From NCBI GenBank assembly GCA_030374765.1, contig JARGXX010000068.1, forward strand, positions 2,356,001 through 2,420,000: a DNA stretch of 64,000 nucleotides. The letters are read 5' to 3'. Within the stretch, counting starts at the first letter, position 1, and every line of letters starts with the position of its first letter. Position numbers and translations under genes: made by a program. This document shows, piece after piece, positions 33,262-43,889 of the stretch. The notes beneath the pieces were generated by a model that was not told where the DNA came from, did not search any database, and saw nothing but the letters and a program-made list of their open reading frames with translations. The DNA is from Agarophyton chilense (Eukaryota > Rhodophyta > Florideophyceae > Gracilariales > Gracilariaceae).

Positions 33262-34551
33262 TCATATGCAGATCGGAATTGTGCCTCCAGCGGCGTACCC
33301 GTACGGCTCCACCTTGATTGTGCTCACTTTAGCAAATCTCGAAGTGCCGCCCACTGAACATCTTGCTGCGTTGCACCCCGCACAACACTCGCGTTTCGAA
33401 CTCATTCCAATCCTGTGAATCAGCTCTGCAGCATTGCATATCGACACACAGCAATTTTCGCGCGCGTTAGGAGCGCTTTTCACCTTGTAATAGAACTGAC
33501 CCCGCCCGCACTGTACCGTGTTGCGTAGAATGGTAGCCAAATTTGACCCCTCATTCACGCTTTTTCGCTGCTTCCATTCCTTGCTAATCAACTCCACTTT
33601 TTGCAAAACCTCTTTGCCCAGATCGCGCATGCTCACCACGCACCGCATCGATGCAACAGGGTATCTCAGCATGCCAAACGTTTGGAAAGAGCTCATCTGG
33701 TCGATCTCGGCGCTCAAATGCTTCTCGATCAATGTCTGAGGCACAGCAGGGAGCTGGCAGTACTGCATCCTTCCATCCGTCAACAACCGTACTGTATCCC
33801 CGTAAAGCGCCGTAAAAAAGGAAGGCAACATCAAGTCTTTTCCTTCTTTTCTGTGCGCTCTACTAGCCGAGAATACAAACGCAACACAGTGTTTCAGTAT
33901 GTGAGCCGTGGCATTGCGATTCACTCCAAGCGTGTGCAGCTGCGTGATTATCTGTATGACGTTGGTCACCAGCTCGGGCGCTGATATCATATCTTTTCCG
34001 GTCGTGTTATAAAGCTCAAAAGCTTTCTTAGTGGCGTTGTGATTCGGATCAAAGAAAAATGGCAAACCATCTGGCAGCTGGTAGAGAGAACTGATCTGAA
34101 TTGTTTCGAGAGGTTGCTTCAAGTGTGTTGCGATCTTGTTCCAAGTTTGTTGCACAACAAGCCTCGCGTTTTGCATATAAAGCCCGATTTCCCGATTTGT
34201 GTACATGCCAAACGGCAGAAAAAAGATGTTGCGTTCCTCGTTGTATGTTTCTTGAATGGCATCCTCCAACCCCGCAAGTCTGAGCTTTTCAAGTATACTA
34301 CGATGATGTGACATTGACACGCAGGTTTCCTCAAGAGGAGTGGATGCAACATACTCGTTCTTGACCTGATTAAGCAAAAGTGCAATCGCTTCTTTGAAAA
34401 ATGGGCGAACAAATGAATGCGGAACACCTCGGCGTTCGAGAGAACAGCTTTTCCAATACGTTCGGAGAAGAATGTTTTTGAAGGGAATGCACGCGGATGC
34501 TGTCCCGACGAGTACAAAAAAAGTAAGCACAAAAGAGAAGGCCCGTTGCAT
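33262..34551 (-). CDS. Secreted cysteine-rich protein of an unrecognised family (member A)
   Basis: The 429-residue protein has a clear signal peptide (residues 1-20, FSFVLTFFVLVGTASAC). I know no family for it. It is a paralogue of the gene at 45132-46481, sharing RRGVPHSFVRPF near residue 40, FFLPFGMY near 113, LPDGLPFFFDP near 165, LGVN.NATAHILKHCVAFVF near 213-235, and a C-terminal cysteine module C-x18-CC-x3-C-x16-CC-x2-C-x4-C followed by VEPYGYAAGGTIPICI at the very end. There is no transmembrane segment after the signal peptide. Possible N-glycosylation sites (NAT, NTT) occur. No intron. It converges on SOD. An extracellular role is inferred from the signal peptide and neighbours. Confidence 0.8.
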   Translation of the reverse strand: MQRAFSFVLTFFVLVGTASACIPFKNILLRTYWKSCSLERRGVPHSFVRPFFKEAIALLLNQVKNEYVASTPLEETCVSMSHHRSILEKLRLAGLEDAIQETYNEERNIFFLPFGMYTNREIGLYMQNARLVVQQTWNKIATHLKQPLETIQISSLYQLPDGLPFFFDPNHNATKKAFELYNTTGKDMISAPELVTNVIQIITQLHTLGVNRNATAHILKHCVAFVFSASRAHRKEGKDLMLPSFFTALYGDTVRLLTDGRMQYCQLPAVPQTLIEKHLSAEIDQMSSFQTFGMLRYPVASMRCVVSMRDLGKEVLQKVELISKEWKQRKSVNEGSNLATILRNTVQCGRGQFYYKVKSAPNARENCCVSICNAAELIHRIGMSSKRECCAGCNAARCSVGGTSRFAKVSTIKVEPYGYAAGGTIPICI

Positions 34552-34909
34552 TTGTTGCTTTCCGTATAGGGAGGAACGCGTCTGTGGGTGCGGGTAAAGT
34601 CTTTACTCGTATTCTCGAGCTGAGCCGAAGCGTAAACACATTGCTCATAGATGAGAACGGTTGGTGTTATGCAGGACGACTGGTTAGAAAATTCAATATC
34701 TGCGTTGGAGAGCCGAATCGGGGTGCAAAACCAGGCCGTGAGGTGCCAAGGTCGGCATCAAATCAGAAGGGACCGACAGTGGTGGGTGAATCCACCACAA
34801 GAAGTCGAATCTTGGCGTGGAAAACGGTGCTGATATGAATTGGGTTTAGTCTGCATCAAAGCCAAGTTGGACGTGAGTACGAATTCACTCTCTCGCTACT
34901 AGGCGATTA

Positions 34910-34928
34910 TGATAATATAGTATTATCA
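34910..34928. repeat. Perfect short palindrome TGATAATA-TAG-TATTATCA
   Basis: Eight-base arms with a three-base loop in the promoter side of the minus-strand cysteine-rich gene, about 360 bases upstream of its ATG. It could be an operator-like site or chance in AT-rich DNA. Confidence 0.5.
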
Positions 34929-36344
34929 GTGGTTTGCTTCGTGCGAAATTTAGGCTTTTTTAGCGACCTACAAAAGTGTACGTATCACAGCAAGTAAAGA
35001 AAATGTTTCCACAGTACGCAGTGCGAATTGGGATTGTGTTTCAGTATTGGCGCTATCATACTACTGTTGTGATAGAAAGAATGCGAATACTAGAGACTGT
35101 GGCCTTCTCATGTTTTTGAATGAGAGACCAAGTGTTGCTCGTCGCGAAAGCAAGCGGTTGTGTCTGACGAGAAGCTGCAGAATTGATAAGGCGTTTTACT
35201 TGGAGCACGAGCTTACAATGCAGGAGCAGGTCGCACACGTTGTGGTTGCAGCATGCGATGACGATGAATGTGGTGGATATTCGTGCTCGTTTTGCGTGTG
35301 AGCTATGAGAGTTCAATTCAAGAATCGTTGTGCACGTGCAATTGATTGTTGGATGAGACTGTAGTAGCACAGTCGTCTCACAGCAGCAGCAAGTGCTTTT
35401 TTTTTAGAAGGCTTGGCTTCCACCACCTGTTACTATTTGATAGAAATTGTACGGGCAGGAGATTGAGGGATGCGTGAAAGAAAGCTTAATTTGTGTGCTA
35501 CGAAGTTTTTGCACATGGATTCATGCATGACAGAAAAATTGGGCGTTGCTACTGTACAGGTTGTTTATTTGCTTGTGGGAGCTTTCCAGGATTTGGGTGC
35601 ACCATTGACAGCATCGCTGATGCATGCGATGAATGCATTGGGCGACATTGAGACAGGTTGTTAGGTTGATTTGAATGGTAGGCGGGTTTGAGTTTTCGTC
35701 TAGATGGGGAACTGTTTGGAAGAATCGAAACAGCAAATGAGGCCATGAGGCCATTGGGGCGGCGATGATGAGGCAGGTTGCATGTGGGTGCTTGAACGTT
35801 TGCATGTGCTCGCAGCAACGAAAACTATACTATAAGTTGAATGTGTTCGATGATGAAAGGTTGCGATGGCGGTACCGTATTCATGTACAAACATACACGC
35901 TCACGTTTGGCAATGAGTCTTATCGGATGAAGGTGAGAATTTGGATTGGTGGTGAGATGGGGCTGGCGGAGGGTGGAGCGAAGCATTTGCAAATGATATG
36001 CGGGGTGGAATTTGGTTTTAGTACTTGAAAACGGGGCAAATGGTTCGGCACGGGCTCTCTCTAGGCTAGTTGGGGAGGTACAGGGACAGGTACCGCGTAC
36101 AGGTCTCATGAAAGTGGCGGTAGCAGGTAGGTTACCACGTTTGGATGCATGCGGCGTGTAACCTATGGGCAAACATTAGCATGGCTTTGCATTGCAGCAG
36201 CAGAAGCTGGCATGCACGCGTGCCTACACGTTCGGAGTGGAGGCAAGCGCGAAAAAGTCATCATGACGTGGCAGTGGGCGCAGCTCGCGCGCGATCTCGC
36301 CGACGGCGCGCCGCCGGCTTGGCGTCCGGCGCCGGACTGCCGGA

Positions 36345-36408
36345 GGTCGGACTGCGGGGAGGTCGGACTGCGGGGAGGTCGGACTGCGGGGAGGTCGGAC
36401 TGCGGGGA
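36345..36408. repeat. 16-bp tandem repeat, four exact copies
   Basis: GGTCGGACTGCGGGGA is repeated at 36345, 36361, 36377 and 36393, with a diverged copy at 36409 and a trace before 36345. GC-rich. It makes Pro/Ser-rich or Gly/Arg-rich shadow frames on both strands. Confidence 0.95.
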
Positions 36409-36745
36409 GTTTGGACGGCGGGGAGTGAGGGTCGGGCGGTCGAAGGCGCCCTTCGTCGGACGCGACGGAGCGAGAGGGGGCGCGCAAGCCGAGCGCTTCG
36501 CGCTCGATGGATCTTCGGAGGACGGTGGGGGCGGACGCGTGGCGCGGCGAGGGCCACGTGCTCGCGACGCAGCGTGCGACAAATTCGCGCACACATTTTT
36601 TTTTTTTGATAACTTTTGGAGGTGCGCGGTACGTACCATTGTATGTAACCGTGTTGATTCGATGTCTCTACGCGTTGTCTGCACATACACACAACGGTGG
36701 CGGCGTGCCGCTGACGGCATGGTGATTTGACGCGCTGATTTGGCA

Positions 36746-36751
36746 TATATA
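36746..36751 (+). promoter_or_regulatory. TATA box of the first glycine-rich gene
   Basis: TATATA in GGCATATATAGAGCG, 164 bases upstream of the ATG at 36910. Confidence 0.4.
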
Positions 36752-36909
36752 GAGCGCGCTTTGCGGTGGGTGAGTCGCCCGTCGTGAGCGACCGCTTGCT
36801 AAACTGGCGCTGTTTTGCTTGTACGGACGGCGTGTGCTACCTGCTCTCAAACTTGTGTGTGTGTGTGTGTGTGTGTGCTTTCGCGTTCTAGCTTTCATCA
36901 GCGATTGAT

Positions 36910-37701
36910 ATGGGCGTGCTTCGCGTGAATACGGTGCTGGTCGTAGTGGGACTGACGGTAGTGCTGTGCGCTGCGGCACCGGCACGGTCGCGCCACACGA
37001 TACGACAATCGTACTCGACCAACTATGCGAACGGTGGCAACGGTGGCAACGGTGGTAGCGGCGGCAGCGGAGGAAGAGGAGGAAGAGGCGGTAACGGCGG
37101 CAACTCGTTTGCGTTCGGCAACAACGTGGTGGGCGGCAACGGCGGCAAAGGCGGCAACGGCGGCGGCGGCAGTCGCCCCGGCGCTGGCGGCCAGGGAGGG
37201 CTGTCGATCAGCGCGTTCGGTGCCGACGGTGCCGATGGACAGCCCGGCGCCTTTAGCGGCTTTGGCGGCTTTGGCGCATCTGGTGCTAACGGTGCTAACG
37301 GCGCCAACGGCGCCAACGCTGCGTTCGGGGGCAACGGCGGGAATGGCGGGAATGGCGGAGACTCGGTGGTGTTTTCTGGTAACAACGGCAACAACGGCAA
37401 CAACGGCGGCGCCACGCTGCAGGCGGCCTCCGCCGCGTCCGGCGGACAACCGCAGTTGCAGGCGGCGTCGCTGGGCGTCGGCGCGTTTGGCAGTAATAAC
37501 AACGCGTTCGGGCCCAGTGCGTTTGGTAGCAATAACAACGCGTTCGGGTCGGGCGCGTTTGGCAAGGGCGCGTTTAGCAAGGGCGCGTTTGGCAAGGGCG
37601 CTTATCGGGGCCCGTATTACCAACCGTATCCGCAGAGATTCCCGAGATTATACTACGTGTGGAACTCGTACTTGAACAGGTACATACCACAATGGTGGTG
37701 A
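36910..37701 (+). CDS. Secreted Gly/Asn-rich repeat protein (GRP1)
   Basis: 263 residues. Residues 1-24 form a signal peptide ([17 protein letters not shown]). Residues about 40-85 are GGN and GGS/GGR triplets, residues 125-140 are GAN triplets, and a GNN block follows at about 160. Then come two copies of [10 protein letters not shown] and three of [10 protein letters not shown]-type pentads. The tail is aromatic and basic: [16 protein letters not shown] and IPQWW. No cysteine after the signal peptide. The architecture resembles structural wall or matrix glycine-rich proteins, but homology cannot be claimed from composition. DNA codon use in the repeats is strongly GGC-biased. An extracellular structural role is inferred. 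Confidence 0.75.
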   Translation: MGVLRVNTVLVVVGLTVVLCAAAPARSRHTIRQSYSTNYANGGNGGNGGSGGSGGRGGRGGNGGNSFAFGNNVVGGNGGKGGNGGGGSRPGAGGQGGLSISAFGADGADGQPGAFSGFGGFGASGANGANGANGANAAFGGNGGNGGNGGDSVVFSGNNGNNGNNGGATLQAASAASGGQPQLQAASLGVGAFGSNNNAFGPSAFGSNNNAFGSGAFGKGAFSKGAFGKGAYRGPYYQPYPQRFPRLYYVWNSYLNRYIPQWW

Positions 37702-39085
37702 GCGCGCGCGTGGCGCGCGGAGAAAAGCGCAATCTGTGTCATAGTCGATAAACAAAACGAGTCTGCAGTCAACGTGCGAAAGCGCGTGCGAAGCGCACCG
37801 TTACCGTTTGCACGGCCTTACCCTTCGCACACCCCTCGCACACCCCTCGCACATGCTTGTATCATCACATCACCGGCCTCTTCGCGCGGTCCGACGGGAG
37901 GTGAACGCACGCCGCCGGCGTCTTTTAGTACCCGCGCCTCCCACGGCGTGGCACTGACACTAAAGGCGCGCAGCGCGTGGGCAGCGCGCAAGCAGCGCTG
38001 CACAGCGCTGTCGCAGCGCAACGCCTTACAAAGACAGCGCTCTGCAACGCAGCGCGCCACGCGCGACAGGATGCATCGCTGGCACGTCGCCGTCAATTGC
38101 TTCACCACCGAAACAATTGCACCCCCGTGGCGCTGCCCCGCATCTGTAAGCGATGCGCACTGCACAGTGCGCAGCCAGTAATTTGTTGTGCTCGGCTGAG
38201 CGTCAACACACACACCCACTTTGTTCGTCGCGCGCCGCGCGCCGCGCGCGCTACGTAGATGATTCTCATCACATGAGATTCTCATCACACCCGCGCTGGC
38301 TGCGAGGCCCGCCTCGCGTGAGACGAAATTCGCGTGGCACTTGGTCTGGTGCACTGTTCTCTGCACACACGCTGTTTATCATAGCTAAACAAACGTCTGC
38401 GTTGACGCCACCGAGTTTGTACTGTTGCGCTCATCGAATTCGCACCTTTCATATCGACAGCTTCATGTGCGCGTCGCGCTCGCGACGCGCCCGTCCACCG
38501 TGGCATACACAGCACGACGTCTTCCAACGGGCGTTTGGCCGCGCAAATTCAAAGCTGTAGCCCATAACGATCGCGACGCGCGCCAGCGCAGAAGCAAGCG
38601 ACGTTCGCACCTGTACCTGCGCGTCACTAGTCTGCCCCCCACCCCACCCCTCCCCTCCCCCCCCCCCCCCCCCCCACTGCCGTCTCCAACCCGTCAACTG
38701 CAGTGCGCCTCCCGCGTGCTGCGCCCTCGTCCCGCGCTCGCCTCGTTATCCGCAACACATGTCTCTGTGTGCTGAGAGCCCCCACCGAATTCGCCAATAG
38801 CGCTGGCAGCCATGCACGCGTGCGCACGCGCCGGTCACGCCCGACGTCAGCGCTCAGTGCATCATTTACCCACACCTATCCATTTTTTTATATTCCTCAC
38901 GCATCCCCGTGTCCATGTGCTGTACGCCTCGCTTCCTCACTTCCCGCTCTCGTCCACTCGTATAAAAGCGCTCCATCGCTCTCCCCCAACCTTGCCCCCA
39001 ACTCTCTTTCATCATTCAGCCTCTCTACTTCTCACATCCCCAACTCTTATTCTCAACTCTCAACTCAGCACTCTTTCAATCCGAA
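37702..39085. other. Intergenic region between the two glycine-rich genes
   Basis: 1.4 kb without a supported gene. It has a near-direct repeat GATTCTCATCACA at about 38260-38290, a C tract at about 38658-38677, a TATA box at 38961 and a CT-rich leader. Confidence 0.5.
38961..38968 (+). promoter_or_regulatory. TATA box of the second glycine-rich gene
   Basis: TATAAAAG lies 125 bases before the ATG at 39086 and is followed by a C/T/A-rich, G-poor leader (CTCTCTTTCATCATTCAGCC type). This is a strong core-promoter candidate. Confidence 0.6.
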
Positions 39086-39955
39086 ATGAAGCTCACCGCC
39101 GCGATCGCCCTTTCCCTCGCCCTGCTCTCCCAGGCCGCCGTTGTTCCGCACAAAGTCGACATCGTCGTCCGTCAAGCGCCAGAGCTCACCCCGCCCCCTG
39201 GCTTCCCCCAGTTTGGAGGAAACGGAGGTAACGGTGGTTCCGGTACTGTTAATGGCGGCGGAGCCGTTGGTGGTAACGGAGGTAACGGTGGTCTCGGAGG
39301 AGACGGCTTCTTTGGAGGCGGCAATGGTGGAACTGGTGGAAACGGTTTCCTCGATGGCGCCGGCGGATCAGGCGGTAATGGAGGCCTCGGTGGCGAAGGT
39401 GGAAACGCCATAGCCACTGGCGATGGAGGCAACGGAGGCACCGGCGGTGGCGGTGCCGCTATTGGCGACGGTGTCGTCGGTGGTGAAGGTGGTGCCGGTG
39501 GAAACGGTGGTCTTGCCGGTATTCTGTTCGGCAACGGCGGTAACGGTGGTGATGGCGGCTTCGGTGGTGTGCTCGGCTCTGGTGCCGTTGGCGGAAACGG
39601 TGGAAACGGAGGCTTCGGTGGCGACGCCGGTATCTTTGGCGGCGACGGTGGCAGCGGTGGTAGCGGCGGAAACGGTTTCGCTGAGGGCCCTGGCGTCGTC
39701 GGCGGTAACGCCGGAAACGGTGGAGATGGTGGTAACTCTGAGGCTGGCGTTGGAGGAACTGGTGGAAATGGTGGCTTCGGTACTGCCAAGGGTGAGGGTG
39801 CCGTTGGCGGCAACGGCGGTGTTGGTGGAACTGGTGGCTTCGGCCTCGTCTCGGGCGGCACTGGTGGAAACGGTGGAAACGGCTTCGCTGAAGGCGAAGG
39901 AGCTGTGGGCGGAAACGGAGGAAACGGTGGTGACGCCGGCTCAGTAATTGTCTAA
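39086..39955 (+). CDS. Secreted GGN-repeat protein (GRP2)
   Basis: 289 residues. Residues 1-22 are a signal peptide ([20 protein letters not shown]). A short Pro-rich linker (LTPPPGFPQ) follows. From residue 46 to the end the chain is a run of triplets such as [12 protein letters not shown] and GGE, broken every 15-25 residues by a more hydrophobic blob ([41 protein letters not shown]). The blob 'GFAEGxGxVGGN' recurs twice. No cysteine and almost no basic residues, so it is acidic, unlike the basic tail of GRP1. Codons are mainly GGT/GGC/GGA mixed, so the repeat is kept at protein level. The repeats could form a polyglycine-II-type fold. Confidence 0.8.
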   Translation: MKLTAAIALSLALLSQAAVVPHKVDIVVRQAPELTPPPGFPQFGGNGGNGGSGTVNGGGAVGGNGGNGGLGGDGFFGGGNGGTGGNGFLDGAGGSGGNGGLGGEGGNAIATGDGGNGGTGGGGAAIGDGVVGGEGGAGGNGGLAGILFGNGGNGGDGGFGGVLGSGAVGGNGGNGGFGGDAGIFGGDGGSGGSGGNGFAEGPGVVGGNAGNGGDGGNSEAGVGGTGGNGGFGTAKGEGAVGGNGGVGGTGGFGLVSGGTGGNGGNGFAEGEGAVGGNGGNGGDAGSVIV

Positions 39956-41155
39956 CTACACTGAGGTGTCTACGACCTGCGGCATCACTGCTGGACGGTG
40001 ATGACGATTACAATCTCGCAACAAACTATTCTTGAAACCAAAGCTTGCCATCTATATACGCTTTTCTAAGTTGTGAAACGATTGTGTTGTTTGATGTTGA
40101 AGGTGATGGACGTTTTTGTTAACAAATGCCCGATCACCAAAAGGCAAGTTATTCACTACTGATAAATCAACTGTTTGTGTAGCAGTGCAACTGGCCCATA
40201 ATCGCCAGGAGGATCAATGAATCATGGTGCATACAGAAGGATTATAGACAAGTTGTGTGCGTTTCATACAGCAATAAATACAACGACGTAAAAAGCTCAC
40301 GAGGTGCAAGTCTGACAGAGCCCCAGTTGGACGTGCTCGCCCCGCGGTGAGCCTTATTTATTGGTTATTTTAACATCGGAGCGCTCGGTAGCACTGTGCC
40401 TCGTTGCCGCCGCATCATGCAATTCCTTCGAAGAAAGCTGCAGAATCCTTCACAAAGCATCCAGCAAGGCAGCGCACGCACACTCCACTCCACTCCCGGG
40501 CGCCGTGGGGGCGCAGCTTACAATCCAGCAGGACGCCGTGGACCACGTGTCAATGTGTCCACGAAGCCACAATTCTGACTGCAGTCGGTGGACGCACCTC
40601 TCATCAATGAAGAGCAAGCGGCGGCATATGGTGATTGGCGTTTATTTTTTCCTAGGGGTTGGTGCTACCCTTCGTATAGTACATACAGTGGCCGCCGCGC
40701 ATTCCCGGACACGCGACGCAGATTAATCTACAGTACCGCATTGCGCTTCAAATCTTAAGGCTGTGCTTGCACACATACACCGCTCGCTACGTGTCGGCGC
40801 TCTGCGTGCCACGGCACGCACCTCCGTTGCAGCTGCGTCTGATCGTTGTTCCTGCGCCACCGCGCGCCGTATCGAAACGCGTCCCCCGCCGCTGCGTATG
40901 CGCCTTTAGCTGTTCACAGCCCCAAAAGTATCTACTCGCTCCAAGCCGCGTTTTATAGCCAGCCGCCCTTCCGTTTCATCCGAACAGTCCGTTTCGTCCC
41001 AACAGTCTGCCGTCACCACCCCTTCTTCGTATCATTCTCACTGGCTTCTCTCTCTCCCCCTCCCCCTCCCCCTGCTCGCCCATCCCGGACGGCCCCTTGC
41101 CCCGGTTCCCCCATCCCTCCTCCTCCTTTTCGCCCCTCACACGCTCCGCGTTCAC
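39956..41155. other. Intergenic region
   Basis: No supported gene. The proximal 300 bases are AT-rich and probably the 3' end of GRP2. The last 120 bases before 41156 are C/T-rich. A weak TTTTATAG occurs about 200 bases before the ATG. Confidence 0.45.
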
Positions 41156-43108
41156 ATGGCGCGCGCGTCGGTCGTATGCATCGTTTCTTTGCTTTCGTTC
41201 TGCATGTCGCTGGTGAGCGCCCAGAACCGATGCGCACGCCAGTTTGAACATTCATCGCGTGAATCGCCTAGTAGCCTCACCGCTTGTCTCCCCTGCCCGC
41301 CGCGACACTTCTCCTTCTCTGACATCACATTTACTTGCGGAGAATGTCCGCCGGGCTTTGGAATCGATCCGTACGGCCTCCTATGTGAACCATGTGCTCC
41401 GGGCTTCCATAAAGCCTCATATGGTTATCAGCCTTGCCGCCCGTGTCCCCCAGGTTCTTATTCCGCCCACCAAGCCACATCATGCCGAAAATGCGCCTCT
41501 TCCTTGTTTTCTACTGGTGGTGGATCAATGCAGTCTTGCATGTCTTGTCCAGTCGGCCATCATTGGACAACTGAACGTAGAAACAAGTATCCAGAGTGTG
41601 TCCGATGCCCTCTGGGTTTCACTTCTGGGGGAAACGCAACCTTGTGCCATCCCTGTCCACCAGGCTTTTACAGTCGCATCGAATCGGACAGTACGCAGCG
41701 ATGTGCACCTTGTCCCCCGGGCACTTTTTCGGAAGGGAAAGCATCAGAATGCATAAGATGTGCCTCTGGAACCTTCAGTTCCACACGGGGCGCCCGGACG
41801 TGCCGTCAGTGTCCGCCACGGAGCCAAGCCTGGGTGTCAGGCATGTCATTTTGTGTTCCTTACTGCGGTCGGGGCACTGTGAAAAATGGAGTACCTTGCA
41901 TGTGGTGCGAAAAAGGGTTTGGCCGCAGTGGCCACTCTTGTGCGCCATGTCCCTGGGGAACTCACAGTAGCCGATCGATTGCTACCGAATGCGCCGAATG
42001 CCCAGTTGACATGGTCCCTCACAAAAATGCCACATCGTGTAAATGTGCTCCTGGCCTATTGTCTACGGTGGAGTGGGGTCGTGTAATATGTCGCCAGTGT
42101 CTTGATCTACATTCCTACTCGCCAGATGGACAGCGCTGTGTTTGCAACCATGGAATGAGGATGGATGGAAACGGCCGCTGCCGTTGTTTTCCTGGCCACA
42201 AGTATTTGAAGGGACTATGCGTCAGATGTTCCCGGAAAGAGCTGCAAACCCTGTACGATGAGGGGAATCAATGTGAGAGTTGCGCTCGTGGTGAGGGTAT
42301 GTATGAAGGCGAATGTCGAAAATGCCCGCCCGGAACAGCGAATGAACGCGTAAACGTGGCACCTTGTCATACATGCCCACCAGAAATGGAAGTCAGGCGA
42401 GGCGCGTGTCGCTGCAAACCTGGCAGCGAGCAATCAGGACCAAGCTCGTGTCGCCGGTGTGAGGCCGGTGCGTTTTCTGATGATGTCTATGAGGATTGCA
42501 CAGAATGTCGGCCAGGCTGGTACTCGCCTTACCCGGGAGCATCGGCATGTAAGAGGTGCCCATTCTGGCTAACATCATGGTTTGGGGCCAAACACTGCCG
42601 ACGACACTGCCCAAGGAACTCATACATGGTTGATGGGCGATGTATTTGTTTACCACGATTCTACTGGGACGGAAGGCGATGCAGATTATGCTCACATGGA
42701 CGACTGGCTGACAAGACAGGCCTTAGATGTAAATGTAGTGCCGGGAGAGGCTGGATAAACGGTCGATGCGCACTGTGTCCGGCTGGAACGTTCAGTAGAG
42801 GGGATTACTGTGTTAAGTGTGCTCCTGGAGAGTATAGTCGCTTCGCGACACCATGGAGTTGCTTTTCCTGCCCCGTGGGAACGGAAAGTCTCATGTCAGG
42901 GGCAACATATTGTACAGCAAAGTGCCCATTTGGGTGGTTCAAGGACTCGCACGGCAAATGTACGAGTTGTCCGAAGGGAACATACGTGGATAATAGAAGA
43001 TGTGAGACCTGTCCTAAAGGGCTTGTTTCACCTGGCGGCTGGGCAGCCACTTGCGTTGCTTGTCCGTCTGGGAAGAAACCCACTGCAGACAAAGGCGCAT
43101 GTGTATAG
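41156..43108 (+). CDS. Secreted Cys-rich protein with GCC2/GCC3 (ephrin-receptor-like) repeats
   Basis: 650 residues with a signal peptide (residues 1-22, VVCIVSLLSFCMSLVSAQ). The rest is a string of about a dozen cysteine modules of the type CPPGFG...C..C and C..CPPGSYS....C..C, as in GCC2_GCC3 or ephrin-receptor-like/TNFR-like repeats: CAPGFHKASYGYQPC, CPPGSYSAHQATSC, CPPGFYSRIESDSTQRC, CPPGTFSEGKASEC, CEAGAFSDDVYEDC, CPAGTFSRGDYC and others. Between them lie EGF-like C-x-C-x-PG bits (CRCKPGSEQSG). There is no transmembrane segment or kinase, so the product should be fully secreted. It could be a matrix or ligand-binding protein. No intron. Confidence 0.85.
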   Translation: MARASVVCIVSLLSFCMSLVSAQNRCARQFEHSSRESPSSLTACLPCPPRHFSFSDITFTCGECPPGFGIDPYGLLCEPCAPGFHKASYGYQPCRPCPPGSYSAHQATSCRKCASSLFSTGGGSMQSCMSCPVGHHWTTERRNKYPECVRCPLGFTSGGNATLCHPCPPGFYSRIESDSTQRCAPCPPGTFSEGKASECIRCASGTFSSTRGARTCRQCPPRSQAWVSGMSFCVPYCGRGTVKNGVPCMWCEKGFGRSGHSCAPCPWGTHSSRSIATECAECPVDMVPHKNATSCKCAPGLLSTVEWGRVICRQCLDLHSYSPDGQRCVCNHGMRMDGNGRCRCFPGHKYLKGLCVRCSRKELQTLYDEGNQCESCARGEGMYEGECRKCPPGTANERVNVAPCHTCPPEMEVRRGACRCKPGSEQSGPSSCRRCEAGAFSDDVYEDCTECRPGWYSPYPGASACKRCPFWLTSWFGAKHCRRHCPRNSYMVDGRCICLPRFYWDGRRCRLCSHGRLADKTGLRCKCSAGRGWINGRCALCPAGTFSRGDYCVKCAPGEYSRFATPWSCFSCPVGTESLMSGATYCTAKCPFGWFKDSHGKCTSCPKGTYVDNRRCETCPKGLVSPGGWAATCVACPSGKKPTADKGACV

Positions 43109-43889
43109 AACAAATCCGAAATCCGTGGTTGTCCATTTCCATCTCGAGCAATCTGGCTGATCATGGACATATTCGATCTCTCTGTATATTCAGCCTCAGT
43201 TGTACTCCTACTGAGTATCGGCACGAAAACTTTTTGTTCAACGTACTACTCCAAGCCTTTGAGTTTCATTCTCAGGTTTGTCACGTGTCGTTGGTGGGTG
43301 TTTACCGTTTTCCCTTCGCGCCCCCCCCCCCCCCCCCTCCCCCCTCCCCCTCACGCATTATTTTGATGTCGAGACCCACGTGAGCTACGGGAACGTACCA
43401 GTTCACTAGCTAGTGTGTTCCCCATTGTGGGCGCACAGTGTGGGGAACACAACAGTGGACCTGGCATTTTTGATTTACTTTGTTCAGCGTGTCCGCAACT
43501 CCACTACGTTTCAATGGCAATCGACCCCGATCCCATGAACTGTGATGTGTGAATCCGTAACCAGTGCACTGTCAAAGCTCCATCGCGCCACGAAAAGCTT
43601 TCCAATGAAGGCGCAATTGCGGGCTGCCCCCGAACTATGAACGGCAGTGATGTGGACGGTTTCAACGTGGGCATATAGTGCGTACGTATCGCGTACGTAC
43701 CGTGGTGGACTGCCCTCCACTGTGGCTTGCATCACTAGCGCTTTCTCGTGTAAACCTGAACAACGGTGCCTAGTTGTCTGTAACGTAGTGCGTCGTATGG
43801 ACTACACAACCTTCCAAGCTCTTTCTATTCTGTTGTATAAAGTATACTTGCTTTTCGATTTTGTTCATAATGGTGAACCGTACGCAAGG
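43109..43889. other. Intergenic region with poly-C tract and hairpin
   Basis: Contains a C tract at about 43321-43340 and the hairpin at 43415. No supported gene before the Kunitz ATG. Confidence 0.45.
43415..43450. repeat. Stem-loop, 10-bp perfect inverted repeat
   Basis: GTGTTCCCCA and TGGGGAACAC flank 16 bases that can pair further (GTG with CAC around GGCG). It lies 300 bases downstream of the cysteine-rich gene and 440 upstream of the Kunitz gene. It could be an RNA structure or a palindromic protein site. Confidence 0.7.

Larger units (their letters stand above)
34552..36909. other. Intergenic region between divergent secreted-protein genes
   Basis: 2.36 kb with no supported gene. It contains a small palindrome (34910-34928), a 16-bp tandem repeat (36345-36408), a T tract at about 36596-36608 and a (GT)n run at about 36855-36878 just before the next gene. 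Confidence 0.5.

Noticed and set aside
36163-36746. Overlapping ORFs of 154-193 codons on both strands
   Set aside because: All frames stay open because of the GC-rich 16-bp repeat and GC-rich DNA. They contain only low-complexity Arg/Pro/Ser and no motif.
37023-37623. Antisense Pro/Leu- and Val/Ala-rich ORFs over GRP1
   Set aside because: They are the complement of the GGN/GGC repeat codons. The sense frame has a signal peptide and a proper start.
39172-39861. 229-codon antisense PPFPPLPP protein over GRP2
   Set aside because: A shadow of the glycine triplets on the other strand, with no independent features.
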